Assembly: GCA_902805805.1 (NCBI GenBank)
Contig: CADCUE010000024.1
Coordinates: 1-5,885 of the forward strand
DNA from: an uncultured Frankineae bacterium
GTDB taxonomy: Bacteria; Actinomycetota; Actinomycetes; Mycobacteriales; SCTD01
DNA length: 5,885 bases
Reading direction: 5' to 3'
Shown piece by piece: positions 1 to 5,885 of this stretch (position 1 is the stretch's first letter; each line of letters starts with the position of its first letter). The notes under the pieces are model-generated. The model did not search any database. It was given only the letters and a program-made list of their open reading frames with translations, and was not told the origin of the DNA. The translations under genes were made by a program, and so were the position numbers.

Positions 1-1734
1 GCGGACCTGCGGTCGTTGTGGCGGTTGCTGCGGCCCCACCGGCCCGCCCTCGTCCTCGCCGTCGTCATCGCCTTCGCCGGGGCTGCGGCGGCGCTCGCGC
101 AGCCCCTGCTCGCCCGCCGGCTGATCGCCGCGATCGAGGACGACCGGTCCGTGCTCGGGCTCGCCGTGGTCCTGGCGGCTGCGCTGCTCGTGGCAGCGGC
201 CCTGTCGGGCGTGCAGCGGTACGTCCTGCAGCGCACCGGTGAGGCGCTGGTCCTCGACACCCGCACGGCGCTGGTGCGGCGCCTGCTGCGCCTGCCCGTC
301 GCGGAGCTCGACCGCCGGCGCACCGGCGACCTCATCTCCCGGGTCGGGGCCGACACCACGCTGCTGCGCACGGTGGTGACGTCCGGCCTGGTCGACCTCG
401 TCTCGGGCGTCGTGGTCGCCGGCGGCGCCCTGGCCGCCATGGCGTTCGTCGACCGGGTGCTGCTCGGCGTGACGGTGCTGGCCGTCGTGGTCGGTCTGAG
501 CCTGGCGTCCGTCGTCGTGCGGCGGCTGCGCAGCGCCTCGCTGGCGGCGCAGACCGCCGTCGGGACGATGACCGCGGGCGTCGAGCGGGCGCTGTCAGGG
601 GTGCGCACGATCCGAGCGGCCCGGGCGGAGGAGCGCGAGGCCGCCGTCGTGGACGGGTCGTCGCGCGACGCCTTCCGGGCGGGCCTGCGGCTGGCCCGGC
701 TCGAGGCGGTGCTCGGCCCCGTCGCCTCCGTCGCCGCGCAGGGCGCCTTCCTGGCCGTCCTCGGCATCGGCGGGGCGCGGGTGGCCGCCGGCCTCATCTC
801 GGTCGCCGACCTCGTGGCCTTCGTGCTGCTGCTCTTCCTGCTCGTGCAGCCCCTCGCCAGCGGCATCGCCGCCTACAGCGCCGTGCAGACCGGCCTCGGC
901 GCGCTGGCCCGCATCGAGGAGGTGCTCGCGCTGCCGGAGGAGACCGCCGGTGACCTCCGGGCGCCCGTCCCGCTGGACGGTCGGCCGGTCGAGATCGTCT
1001 TCTCGGACGTGCACTTCGAGTACCCCGACGACGCCTCGCCGACCGGGCTGGGCGCACCGGTCCTGCGCGGCGTCAGCTTCGTCGCCCCGGCCGGGTCGCG
1101 GACGGCGCTCGTCGGCCCGTCCGGCGCCGGCAAGTCGACGGTGCTCGCGCTGCTCGAGCGCTTCTACGACGTGACGGCCGGCAGCGTGTGCGTCGGCGGT
1201 GCGGACGTCCGCGACCTCGACCGCGACCAGCTGCGCGCGCGCATGGCGTACGTCGAGCAGGACGCACCGGCGCTCGCCGGCACCCTGCGCGACAACCTTC
1301 GTCTGGGCGCTCCGGACGCCGACGAGGCCGCCCTGCTGCAGGTGCTCGACCGCGTCAACCTCGGCGAGCTCGTCGAGCGCAGCCGGGACGGGCTCGACGC
1401 GCAGGTCGGTGACGACGGGATCCTGCTGTCGGGCGGTCAGCGGCAGCGCCTGGCCATCGCCCGTGCGCTGCTGTCCCGGCCCGCGGTCCTGCTCCTCGAC
1501 GAGCCGACCGCGAGCCTGGACGCCCGCAACGAGCAGGCGCTCGCCGACGCGGTGGCGGCCATCGGCCCGTCGACCACGGTCGTCGTCGTCGCGCACCGCC
1601 TGTCGACGGTCGTCGACGCCGACCGCATCGTCGTGCTCGACGAGGGCCGCGTCGTCGCGACCGGCACGCACGACCAGCTCGTCGAGACCTCCGCGCTGTA
1701 CCGCGACCTGGCGGCACGCCAGCTCCTCGTCTGA
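1..1734 (+). CDS. ABC exporter, fused membrane and ATPase domains (5' partial)
   Basis: This is an ATP-driven exporter subunit of the plasma membrane with one six-helix membrane domain followed by one nucleotide-binding domain; it would work as a homo- or heterodimer. Residues are numbered from the TTG at 16. Hydrophobic segments lie near 11-33, 46-67, 117-143, 147-168, 234-258 and 262-283, and the coupling-type segment DLISRVGADTTLLRT is at 105-119. The ATPase domain has Walker A GPSGAGKS (367-374), Q-loop Q415, signature LSGGQ (471-475), Walker B ending LLLDEP with D495 and catalytic E496, D-loop SLD, and switch H527, so it looks fully competent. The frame stays open from base 1 (A-D-L-R-S precedes the TTG), and the text reads as a normal exporter N-terminus, so the true start is probably a little left of the window and the TTG is not convincing. 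The substrate cannot be read from sequence; drugs, lipids or peptides are all possible. The 3' end converges with the unknown gene, 8 bases away. Confidence 0.95.
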   Translation, partial: ADLRSLWRLLRPHRPALVLAVVIAFAGAAAALAQPLLARRLIAAIEDDRSVLGLAVVLAAALLVAAALSGVQRYVLQRTGEALVLDTRTALVRRLLRLPVAELDRRRTGDLISRVGADTTLLRTVVTSGLVDLVSGVVVAGGALAAMAFVDRVLLGVTVLAVVVGLSLASVVVRRLRSASLAAQTAVGTMTAGVERALSGVRTIRAARAEEREAAVVDGSSRDAFRAGLRLARLEAVLGPVASVAAQGAFLAVLGIGGARVAAGLISVADLVAFVLLLFLLVQPLASGIAAYSAVQTGLGALARIEEVLALPEETAGDLRAPVPLDGRPVEIVFSDVHFEYPDDASPTGLGAPVLRGVSFVAPAGSRTALVGPSGAGKSTVLALLERFYDVTAGSVCVGGADVRDLDRDQLRARMAYVEQDAPALAGTLRDNLRLGAPDADEAALLQVLDRVNLGELVERSRDGLDAQVGDDGILLSGGQRQRLAIARALLSRPAVLLLDEPTASLDARNEQALADAVAAIGPSTTVVVVAHRLSTVVDADRIVVLDEGRVVATGTHDQLVETSALYRDLAARQLLV

Positions 1735-1742
1735 GCGGGCGG

Positions 1743-2429
1743 TCAGGCGCCGCGCGCCACGCGCGCCGCGACCTCTGCGTCGAAGTGGTCGAGCAGGGTG
1801 GCGATCTCAGGTCGGCGCAGCACCTGCGTCACCTCCTCCGCGCCCTCGGCCAGCGGTCCGTCCACCTGGACGTCCGCGTCCGGCTCGTCGCCGCCGAGGC
1901 GCCCGCGGACGAAGGCGACGGCGGCCGTCGTGAGACCGCGGCTCCGGGAGAGCCCGTCGGCGAGGGCCGCGGTCAGCAGGCGCAGGTCCATCCCCTCGAT
2001 CGCCTCGTCGACGGCCCGGCGGAGCGCGGCCGCCTCGTCCGGCACGCGCGCGGGCGACGACAGCTCGCCGAGCTCCAGCCGCCGGTCGACCGCGCGGGCG
2101 AGCAGGACCACGCGTGCGACGTCGTTCGGCACCCCGCGCACCGCCCCGAACACCGCGGTGTACTTGCGCACCGGGAACAGCAGCAGCCGGCGGGGCAGCC
2201 CGCGCAGGCGACCGCGCACCCCCCGGCGAGCCGGGTCGGGCTCCTCCCACAGCGCCTCGACGAGCTCGCTCGGGTGGTCGCGCCCGTGCGCCCGCAGCGT
2301 GCGGACGACGGCGACCTGCGCGGCCCGGCGCCGGACGACGTCGTCGAGCAGCGGCACGGGCACGAAGCGCGCGGCCGCCGCAGCGATGCCGCACACCGCC
2401 CACTGCGTCTGGAGGAAGGGCTCGGTCAT
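1743..2429 (-). CDS. Conserved-looking hypothetical protein, downstream partner of the SNF2 helicase
   Basis: I do not recognise this 228-residue protein as a named family with certainty. It has no signal peptide and no convincing membrane helix, so it is probably cytoplasmic. The N-terminal third is helical with the striking segment RFVPVPLLDD (21-30), followed by VVRRRAAQVAVVRTLRAHGR (31-50). Residues 68-98 are very basic (many Arg, plus FPVRKY) and could bind nucleic acid or a membrane surface. Residues 102-160 look like two more amphipathic helices, and 180-200 is an acidic linker before a short C-terminal helix. The RFVPVPxxDD pattern followed by basic helices reminds me of uncharacterised proteins in other bacteria, loosely of the EcsC/DUF697 type; this is memory, not a search. 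The ATG at 2429 lies 17 bases after the helicase stop, which implies co-transcription. Normal codon use and a clean frame support a real gene. Confidence 0.8.
   Translation of the reverse strand: MTEPFLQTQWAVCGIAAAAARFVPVPLLDDVVRRRAAQVAVVRTLRAHGRDHPSELVEALWEEPDPARRGVRGRLRGLPRRLLLFPVRKYTAVFGAVRGVPNDVARVVLLARAVDRRLELGELSSPARVPDEAAALRRAVDEAIEGMDLRLLTAALADGLSRSRGLTTAAVAFVRGRLGGDEPDADVQVDGPLAEGAEEVTQVLRRPEIATLLDHFDAEVAARVARGA
1751..1765. terminator. GC-only hairpin just past the convergent stop codons (possible terminator)
   Basis: A perfect 6-bp inverted repeat (CGCGCG, 3-base loop CCA, CGCGCG) begins 17 bases after the ABC exporter stop codon, inside the 3' end of the convergent gene. There is no T-tract on either side. 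Actinobacterial terminators often lack one, so it could stop the exporter transcript. It also encodes part of an Arg/Ala-rich C-terminus (AARVARGA), and alternating CG runs arise easily there by codon use. Weak call. Confidence 0.2.
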
Positions 2430-2433
2430 GCCT

Positions 2434-2455
2434 GCCGCCTACCCCGTCAGGCGGC
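2434..2455 (-). promoter_or_regulatory. Hairpin over helicase stop and downstream ribosome-binding bases (coupling element)
   Basis: On the - strand the transcript reads GCCGCCT, an 8-base loop GACGGGGT, then AGGCGGC: a perfect 7-bp stem. The helicase stop TGA begins at the last base of the left arm. The only Shine-Dalgarno-like bases for the next gene (GGGG in the loop and AGG at 2438-2440, 8 bases from the ATG) lie in the loop and right arm. Ribosomes terminating on the helicase would open the stem and free these bases, a usual arrangement for translational coupling. The structure is seen in sequence; its function is inferred. Confidence 0.4.
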
Positions 2456-4594
2456 CGGGAACAGGTCGCCGTCCTCCTCGGTCAGCGCGTCGGTGAGCAG
2501 CGCCACCAGTGCCTCGAGCTGCACGTCGGTGGACGAGCCGACCTCCTCGTCGGACCCGTCGAGCGCACGCGCCGCGAGACCCGCCTTCTCGTCGAGCAGC
2601 TCGGCGATGCGGGCGTCGATGGTCTGCGCGGCGATGATGCGCCAGGCGGTCACGGGCTTGTCCTGGCCGATGCGGTGCACGCGGTCGATGGCCTGCGTCT
2701 GCTCGGCGTCGGTCCAGCTCAGCTCGGCGAGCACCACGTCGGAGGCCACCTGCAGGTTGAGCCCGACGCCGGCGGCGGTGAGCGAGCAGACCGCGACGGC
2801 GACGTCCGGGTCGTTCGTGAACGCGTCGATGCTCTCCTGCCGCGCGCGTGAGGTCTGGTTGCCGCGGACGGAGACGTAGCCGACGCCCCGCTGCTCGAAC
2901 GTCCGCTCGGCGGCGTCCATCACGTCGACGTGCTTGGCGAACAGCACCACCTTGCCGGCGCTGCGGGCCAGCTGTGCGGCGTAGTCGGCGGCGGGCACCG
3001 CCTTGGCCTGCCCGATGCGCCGCATCATGCTGAAGACGTTCTCGGAGTCCTGGGTCTCCTTGGCCTCCTGGCGCTCCCAGCCGGCGACACGACGGACGAG
3101 CGCCGCGTCGATGCCGGTGGGCACGACACCGGGGTCGCGCACCTCGAGCGCGCTGCGGTAGCGCTTGACCAGGCGACGGGCCAGCACGCGCTCCGCCTCG
3201 CGGATCGACCGTCCAGCCGCACCGTCGAGCTCCACCGGCAGGTCGGCGATGCGACGGGCGGGGATGTCCGCCGCGACGTCGACCTTGCGGCGCCGCACGA
3301 TGCCGAGGTCGATGACGGCGGCGCGGGCCGCCGGGTAGAAGTCGGGGTCCATCGGCGTCAGGCCGTTGCGCTCGAGGGCGCTCATCAGCTCGAGGGACGG
3401 CTCGTCGTCGTCGATCCAGCCGAGGAACTGCCAGATCGCGAGGAAGTCGTCGATGTCGTTGATGAGCGGCGTGCCGGTGAGCGCCATGAGCAGCGGACGA
3501 GCCGTGCGCCACCGGATGCGCTCGGACAGCTCGAGCACGTGCTGCGAGCGCTGCGAGCTCTTGTTCTTGATGAAGTGGGCCTCGTCGACGACCATCCCGC
3601 GGAAGCCGAAGGTGCCGAACCAGCCGACGTGGCGGTCGAGGACCTCGTAGTTGACGACGACGACGTCGCTGAAGGCGTCGACGTTCTCACCGTCGCCGTG
3701 CACCACGGTGACGCTCCGGTCCGGGGTCCAGATCCCCGCCTCGCGAGCCCAGTTGGTCTTGACGACGTTGGGCACGACCGCCAGCAGCGGGAACGCGTCG
3801 GCCGCCTGGGCGGCCAGCAGCGCCTGTGCCGTCTTGCCGAGACCCGGCTCGTCGGCCAGCAGGAAGGTCCGGTGCCCGGCTGCGGCAGCCGCCACGACCT
3901 GCGCCTGGTGCGGCATGAGCTCGCGACCGGTGCGCGGCCGCAGCGCCGACGGCTCGGGGAGCGCCATGCACGAGGGAGCCCCGCCGGAGGCCCGCTCGAA
4001 GGCGCGCAGCAGCGGCCCCAGCAGCTCCCAGGTCGCGAGCAGCCGCGGACGCGGCGGCGGGGGCGGGGCGGAGAAGTCGGGCTCGAGGAACGGGTTGGCC
4101 AGCTGGCGGGAGATCACCGAGCGCGGCACGACCTGCTTCTCGGGCTTGGTGGCCGCCGCCGTCGGCGCCTGCTCCGGCTCGGCCTCGGGCGCCACCTCGA
4201 GCCCGCCCGCCTGGCGCAGCTCGCGCAGCAGCGCACGGGTGTCGGGGAGCACCTGCGCGTCCTCGGTGAGCAGCGTCAGCAGCGTGCCGTCGCGGGCCGC
4301 GGTCCGGGCCAGGGCGGTCGCGATGCCGTCCAGCCGCTTGAGCTGCTCGGTGCGCCGTCCCTCGGGCACGTCCGGGCCCTGCAGGCGGGTGCGCTCCTCC
4401 CGGACCAGCAGCGCCACGGCCTGGAAGGTGCTGCGCGTGGACGCCCGTGGCCGACCGCGCTCGACCGCCAGCTCGACGTCGCGCACCGCCTTGGCGAGCA
4501 CCGGGACGATGCCCTGCTCGGGCCGCCCCTGCGTGCGCGGCGACCGCCCGGGGGCGGCGTCGGCGCGCGGTCGACGCCGGTCTCGCGTGGCCAC
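2447..4594 (-). CDS. SNF2-family DEAD/DEAH-type helicase (715 aa)
   Basis: This is a superfamily 2 ATPase of the SNF2 type. These enzymes move along double-stranded DNA to remodel protein-DNA complexes or repair intermediates and usually do not unwind it. Numbered from GTG 4594: a helical N-terminal region (28-130) of no family I can name; a linker with a proline run (177-183); entry motif MPHQ (227-230); Walker A DEPGLGKT with K254; DEAH at 337-340; motif III ALTGTP (371-376). The second lobe starts near KVVLFAKHVDVMD (548-560), with SLTAAGVGLNLQ at 604-615 and motif VI DRVHRIGQ (637-644). All core motifs are intact. The same frame is open back to a GTG at 4834, but the extra 80 residues are low-complexity and Arg/Pro/Gly-rich, while GTG 4594 has a strong ribosome-binding site. 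The compact core without long insertions resembles SMARCAL1/HARP-like bacterial members; a role in DNA repair or chromosome maintenance is an inference. Confidence 0.93.
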   Translation of the reverse strand: MATRDRRRPRADAAPGRSPRTQGRPEQGIVPVLAKAVRDVELAVERGRPRASTRSTFQAVALLVREERTRLQGPDVPEGRRTEQLKRLDGIATALARTAARDGTLLTLLTEDAQVLPDTRALLRELRQAGGLEVAPEAEPEQAPTAAATKPEKQVVPRSVISRQLANPFLEPDFSAPPPPPRPRLLATWELLGPLLRAFERASGGAPSCMALPEPSALRPRTGRELMPHQAQVVAAAAAGHRTFLLADEPGLGKTAQALLAAQAADAFPLLAVVPNVVKTNWAREAGIWTPDRSVTVVHGDGENVDAFSDVVVVNYEVLDRHVGWFGTFGFRGMVVDEAHFIKNKSSQRSQHVLELSERIRWRTARPLLMALTGTPLINDIDDFLAIWQFLGWIDDDEPSLELMSALERNGLTPMDPDFYPAARAAVIDLGIVRRRKVDVAADIPARRIADLPVELDGAAGRSIREAERVLARRLVKRYRSALEVRDPGVVPTGIDAALVRRVAGWERQEAKETQDSENVFSMMRRIGQAKAVPAADYAAQLARSAGKVVLFAKHVDVMDAAERTFEQRGVGYVSVRGNQTSRARQESIDAFTNDPDVAVAVCSLTAAGVGLNLQVASDVVLAELSWTDAEQTQAIDRVHRIGQDKPVTAWRIIAAQTIDARIAELLDEKAGLAARALDGSDEEVGSSTDVQLEALVALLTDALTEEDGDLFPAA

Positions 4595-4598
4595 GCAG

Positions 4599-4606
4599 CT
4601 CCCCTC
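4599..4606 (-). promoter_or_regulatory. Ribosome-binding site that decides the helicase start
   Basis: GAGGGGAG sits 4 bases before the GTG at 4594 on the - strand and is the best Shine-Dalgarno match in the region. The alternative upstream start at 4834 has no comparable purine tract (GGCAGG-like bases lie in the MFS 3' region but not at the right distance). This supports the 715-residue form over the 795-residue form. Confidence 0.75.
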
Positions 4607-4613
4607 GTCCTGA

Positions 4614-4629
4614 CCCGTGGGTGCACGGG
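4614..4629 (-). promoter_or_regulatory. Leader hairpin directly upstream of helicase ribosome-binding site
   Basis: The - strand reads CCCGTG CACC CACGGG, a perfect 6-bp stem with a tetraloop, ending 7 bases before the Shine-Dalgarno tract. Its left arm can pair instead with GCACGG at 4650-4655 (partner CCGTGC at 4623-4628), so the two folds exclude each other. Chance occurrence is quite possible at this GC content. Confidence 0.25.
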
Positions 4630-4826
4630 CGTCGTCTCGCAGCCGCCCTCCGTGCGACGGGGCGTGTGGCCCGCCGAGCGGACGACGTCTCGTCGGGCCG
4701 ACACCGGTGCTCGGACCGGGTCGTGCGCCTTCGAGTGGGCGGCCGTCCGCGCGCATGTCGACGGCCGTGGGGCGCAGGCCCCGGCGGCTGGGCGGATGCG
4801 GCGAGTCTACGTCGTCCGACGTCTCG
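4630..4826. repeat. Three copies of decamer CGWCGTCTCG in the intergenic region
   Basis: CGTCGTCTCG lies at 4630-4639, and CGACGTCTCG at 4683-4692 and 4817-4826, all in the same orientation. The rightmost copy forms one arm of the bulged palindrome at 4801-4827, and the middle copy sits inside GACGACGTCTCGTC, which has 5-bp inverted arms. A transcription-factor half-site is one reading. CG-rich words recur by chance in such DNA, so this is tentative. Confidence 0.3.
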
Positions 4827-4827
4827 C
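4801..4827 (-). terminator. Bulged palindrome after the MFS gene: terminator or operator
   Basis: The + strand reads GCGAG, TCT (unpaired), ACGTCG, TC, CGACGT, CTCGC, that is 11 bp of complementarity with one 3-base bulge. It starts 28 bases after the MFS stop codon on that gene's strand. There is no following T-tract. It fits a bulged intrinsic terminator for the MFS gene, or a protein-binding operator, because it also covers the only TAnnnT hexamer in the intergenic region. Confidence 0.4.
4804..4809 (-). promoter_or_regulatory. Candidate -10 hexamer TAGACT for the helicase gene
   Basis: TAGACT on the - strand fits the actinobacterial TAnnnT -10 pattern and contains the only TA dinucleotide in 4595-4855. 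The best -35 match, TGGTGC at 4828-4833 with an 18-base spacer, is poor. If used, transcription would start near 4797 and give a leader of about 200 bases. The helicase could equally be read through from the MFS gene. Confidence 0.2.
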
Positions 4828-4855
4828 GCACCACAGGACGCGGCAGGTCGACGCC

Positions 4856-5884
4856 TCAGCGCCGCTGCGCGGGCACCGTCCGGGGGACGCCGAGGGCGGA
4901 GGCGGCCGCGAGCAGCGCCATGCCCGCGGCGAGGCCGAAGGCGATCCGGTAGCCGCTGTCGCTCGCCGGCCCACCCGCGACCGCGGTGCTCGCCAGCACC
5001 GCGGTCGACACGGCCGAGCCGAAGGCCCCGCCGACCGTGCGCGTCACGGTGTTGATCCCGGTGGCGATGCCGACCTCGGACTGGTCGACGGCCGCGACGA
5101 TGAGGTTGGCCATCGAGGCGAAGGCGAAGGCGACCCCGGCGCCGAGCAGCAGCCCGCCGAGCACCAGGTGCCACCAGCGGTCGTGCAGCAGCGCCAGCAG
5201 CCCGAAGGCGGCGACGTTCAGCAGCGAGCCCACGACGAGCGTCGCGCGGAAGCCGGTGCGGACGCCCAGCCGACCGGCGACCGGCCCGGCCACCAGCTGC
5301 CCGACCGCGCTCGGGGCGAGGAGCAGGCCGGCGAGCGTCACGGACGCGCCGAGCCCGTACGCCGTCGACTCGGGCGCCTGGGCGATCTGCGGGATGAGCA
5401 GGAACCCGGAGAACATCGCCAGGCCGGTCAGCAGGCCCGTCAGGTTCGTCGCCAGCACGGCGCGGTGGCGCAGGACCGCCAGCTGGATCAGCGGCTGGTC
5501 GACCCGCTGCTCGACCGCGACCCAGGCGGCCAGCAGCGCGGCCCCGGCGCCCAGCAGGGCGACGTTGCCCGGGGAGCCCCAGCCCAGCTGCGGCGCCTGC
5601 GTGACGCCGAGCAGCAGCAGGGCGAGGGCGCCGGACAGCAGGAGGGCGCCCGTCCAGTCGATGCGCATGCCGCGGACGGTCCCGGTGCGCGGGACGACGA
5701 GGTGGGCGCCGACCGCCGCCGGGACCGCCACCAGGCTGATCCAGAAGACGACGGAGGGGTGGGTGTGGTCGACGACCACGCCCGACAGGGGGAGGCCGAT
5801 GCCGGCGCCGACACCGAAGACCGAGCTGATGAGGCTGATGGCCCCGGGGACCCGCTCCGGCGGGAAGGTGTCACGGATGATCCC
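4856..5884 (-). CDS. MFS exporter, DHA2 (14-helix) drug:proton antiporter type, 5' partial
   Basis: This is a proton-driven exporter of the plasma membrane, of the major facilitator superfamily. The frame is open to the right edge, so the start and roughly the first quarter are missing. The GTG at 5779 falls inside a hydrophobic segment and is not the true start. The visible 342 residues begin GIIRDTFPPERVPGA, the loop before helix 5 in this family. Residues 23-35 (GVGAGIGLPLSG) resemble the antiporter motif C of helix 5, and GPVAGRLGVRTGFR (200-213) is a second copy of the cytoplasmic loop motif A. Hydrophobic segments lie near 14-36, 46-64, 78-95, 107-124, 142-164, 178-200, 212-232, 238-265, 272-298 and 313-333. 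Ten visible helices plus four missing ones give the 14 expected of DHA2. The substrate is unknown; antibiotics, dyes or a native metabolite are typical. Upstream neighbours, where a TetR or MarR regulator might sit, are not visible. Confidence 0.93.
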   Translation of the reverse strand, partial: GIIRDTFPPERVPGAISLISSVFGVGAGIGLPLSGVVVDHTHPSVVFWISLVAVPAAVGAHLVVPRTGTVRGMRIDWTGALLLSGALALLLLGVTQAPQLGWGSPGNVALLGAGAALLAAWVAVEQRVDQPLIQLAVLRHRAVLATNLTGLLTGLAMFSGFLLIPQIAQAPESTAYGLGASVTLAGLLLAPSAVGQLVAGPVAGRLGVRTGFRATLVVGSLLNVAAFGLLALLHDRWWHLVLGGLLLGAGVAFAFASMANLIVAAVDQSEVGIATGINTVTRTVGGAFGSAVSTAVLASTAVAGGPASDSGYRIAFGLAAGMALLAAASALGVPRTVPAQRR

Positions 5885-5885
5885 G

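Noticed and set aside
595..1671. A 358-codon open frame on the - strand opposite the ABC exporter
   Set aside because: It is a GC-rich shadow of a gene with intact ATPase motifs; its translation is low-complexity Arg/Asp/Gly-rich text with no recognisable motif.
1785..2879. A 364-codon + strand open frame across the unknown gene and the helicase 3' end
   Set aside because: It runs antisense through two better-supported genes and their junction, and its sequence changes to Ser/Ala-rich text at the junction, as expected of an antisense shadow.
4053..4071. G-rich run on the + strand with several GG blocks, possible two-tier quadruplex
   Set aside because: It is the complement of the helicase proline-run codons; only two blocks have three or more G, so it is explained by coding.
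4692..4709. Short palindromes GTCGGGCCGAC and CACCGGTG in the intergenic region
   Set aside because: Each is only 5 or 4 bp per arm, which is expected by chance in DNA of this GC content, and there is no regulator nearby to tie them to.
4595..4855. Search for an SOS (LexA) box or a RecA-independent damage promoter before the helicase
   Set aside because: I found no match to the actinobacterial LexA pattern or to the TTGTCRGTG-type promoter; the region is almost free of TA and TT.
3687..5174. A 495-codon - strand open frame spanning MFS, intergenic and helicase DNA
   Set aside because: It is out of frame with both real genes, extremely Arg/Ala/Gly-rich, and crosses the terminator-like palindrome.
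1..5885. Idea that two exporters plus a helicase form a defence island or biosynthetic cluster
   Set aside because: No nuclease, protease, toxin, biosynthetic enzyme or mobile-element gene is visible, and the exporters are not in the same transcription unit as the helicase pair with any certainty.

Overview
The window comes from a very GC-rich bacterial chromosome, almost certainly an actinomycete. Codons end overwhelmingly in G or C, GTG serves as a start codon, genes are tightly packed, and the helicase is of a type I associate with actinobacteria. I cannot name a genus. I see no tRNA, rRNA, CRISPR array, insertion sequence, integrase or phage gene, and no break in base composition that would suggest recent transfer.

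Four protein genes fill the window. On the + strand, bases 1-1734 hold most of a full-length ABC exporter subunit with membrane and ATPase domains fused; its start lies off the left edge. The other three genes are on the - strand. Read in their own direction, they are the C-terminal three quarters of a 14-helix MFS drug-type exporter (5884 to 4856, start off the right edge), a SNF2-family helicase of 715 residues (4594 to 2447), and a 228-residue protein of unknown function (2429 to 1743). The ABC gene and the unknown gene converge with only 8 bases between their stop codons.

The helicase and the unknown gene form the one clear transcription unit. They are 17 bases apart, and a perfect inverted repeat spans the helicase stop codon and the likely ribosome-binding bases of the next gene, which suggests translational coupling. 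The helicase is better started at the GTG at 4594, behind a strong purine-rich ribosome-binding site, than at the far upstream GTG at 4834. That leaves a 261-base intergenic region (4595-4855) between the MFS gene and the helicase. It is rich in inverted repeats: a bulged palindrome that could be the MFS terminator or an operator over the only TAnnnT -10 candidate, three copies of a CGWCGTCTCG decamer, and two mutually exclusive hairpins just before the helicase ribosome-binding site.

Most of the content is ordinary (two exporters and a helicase). The parts most worth a second look are the helicase plus unknown-protein pair and the structured leader in front of it. I see no direct evidence of a new defence or mobile system.
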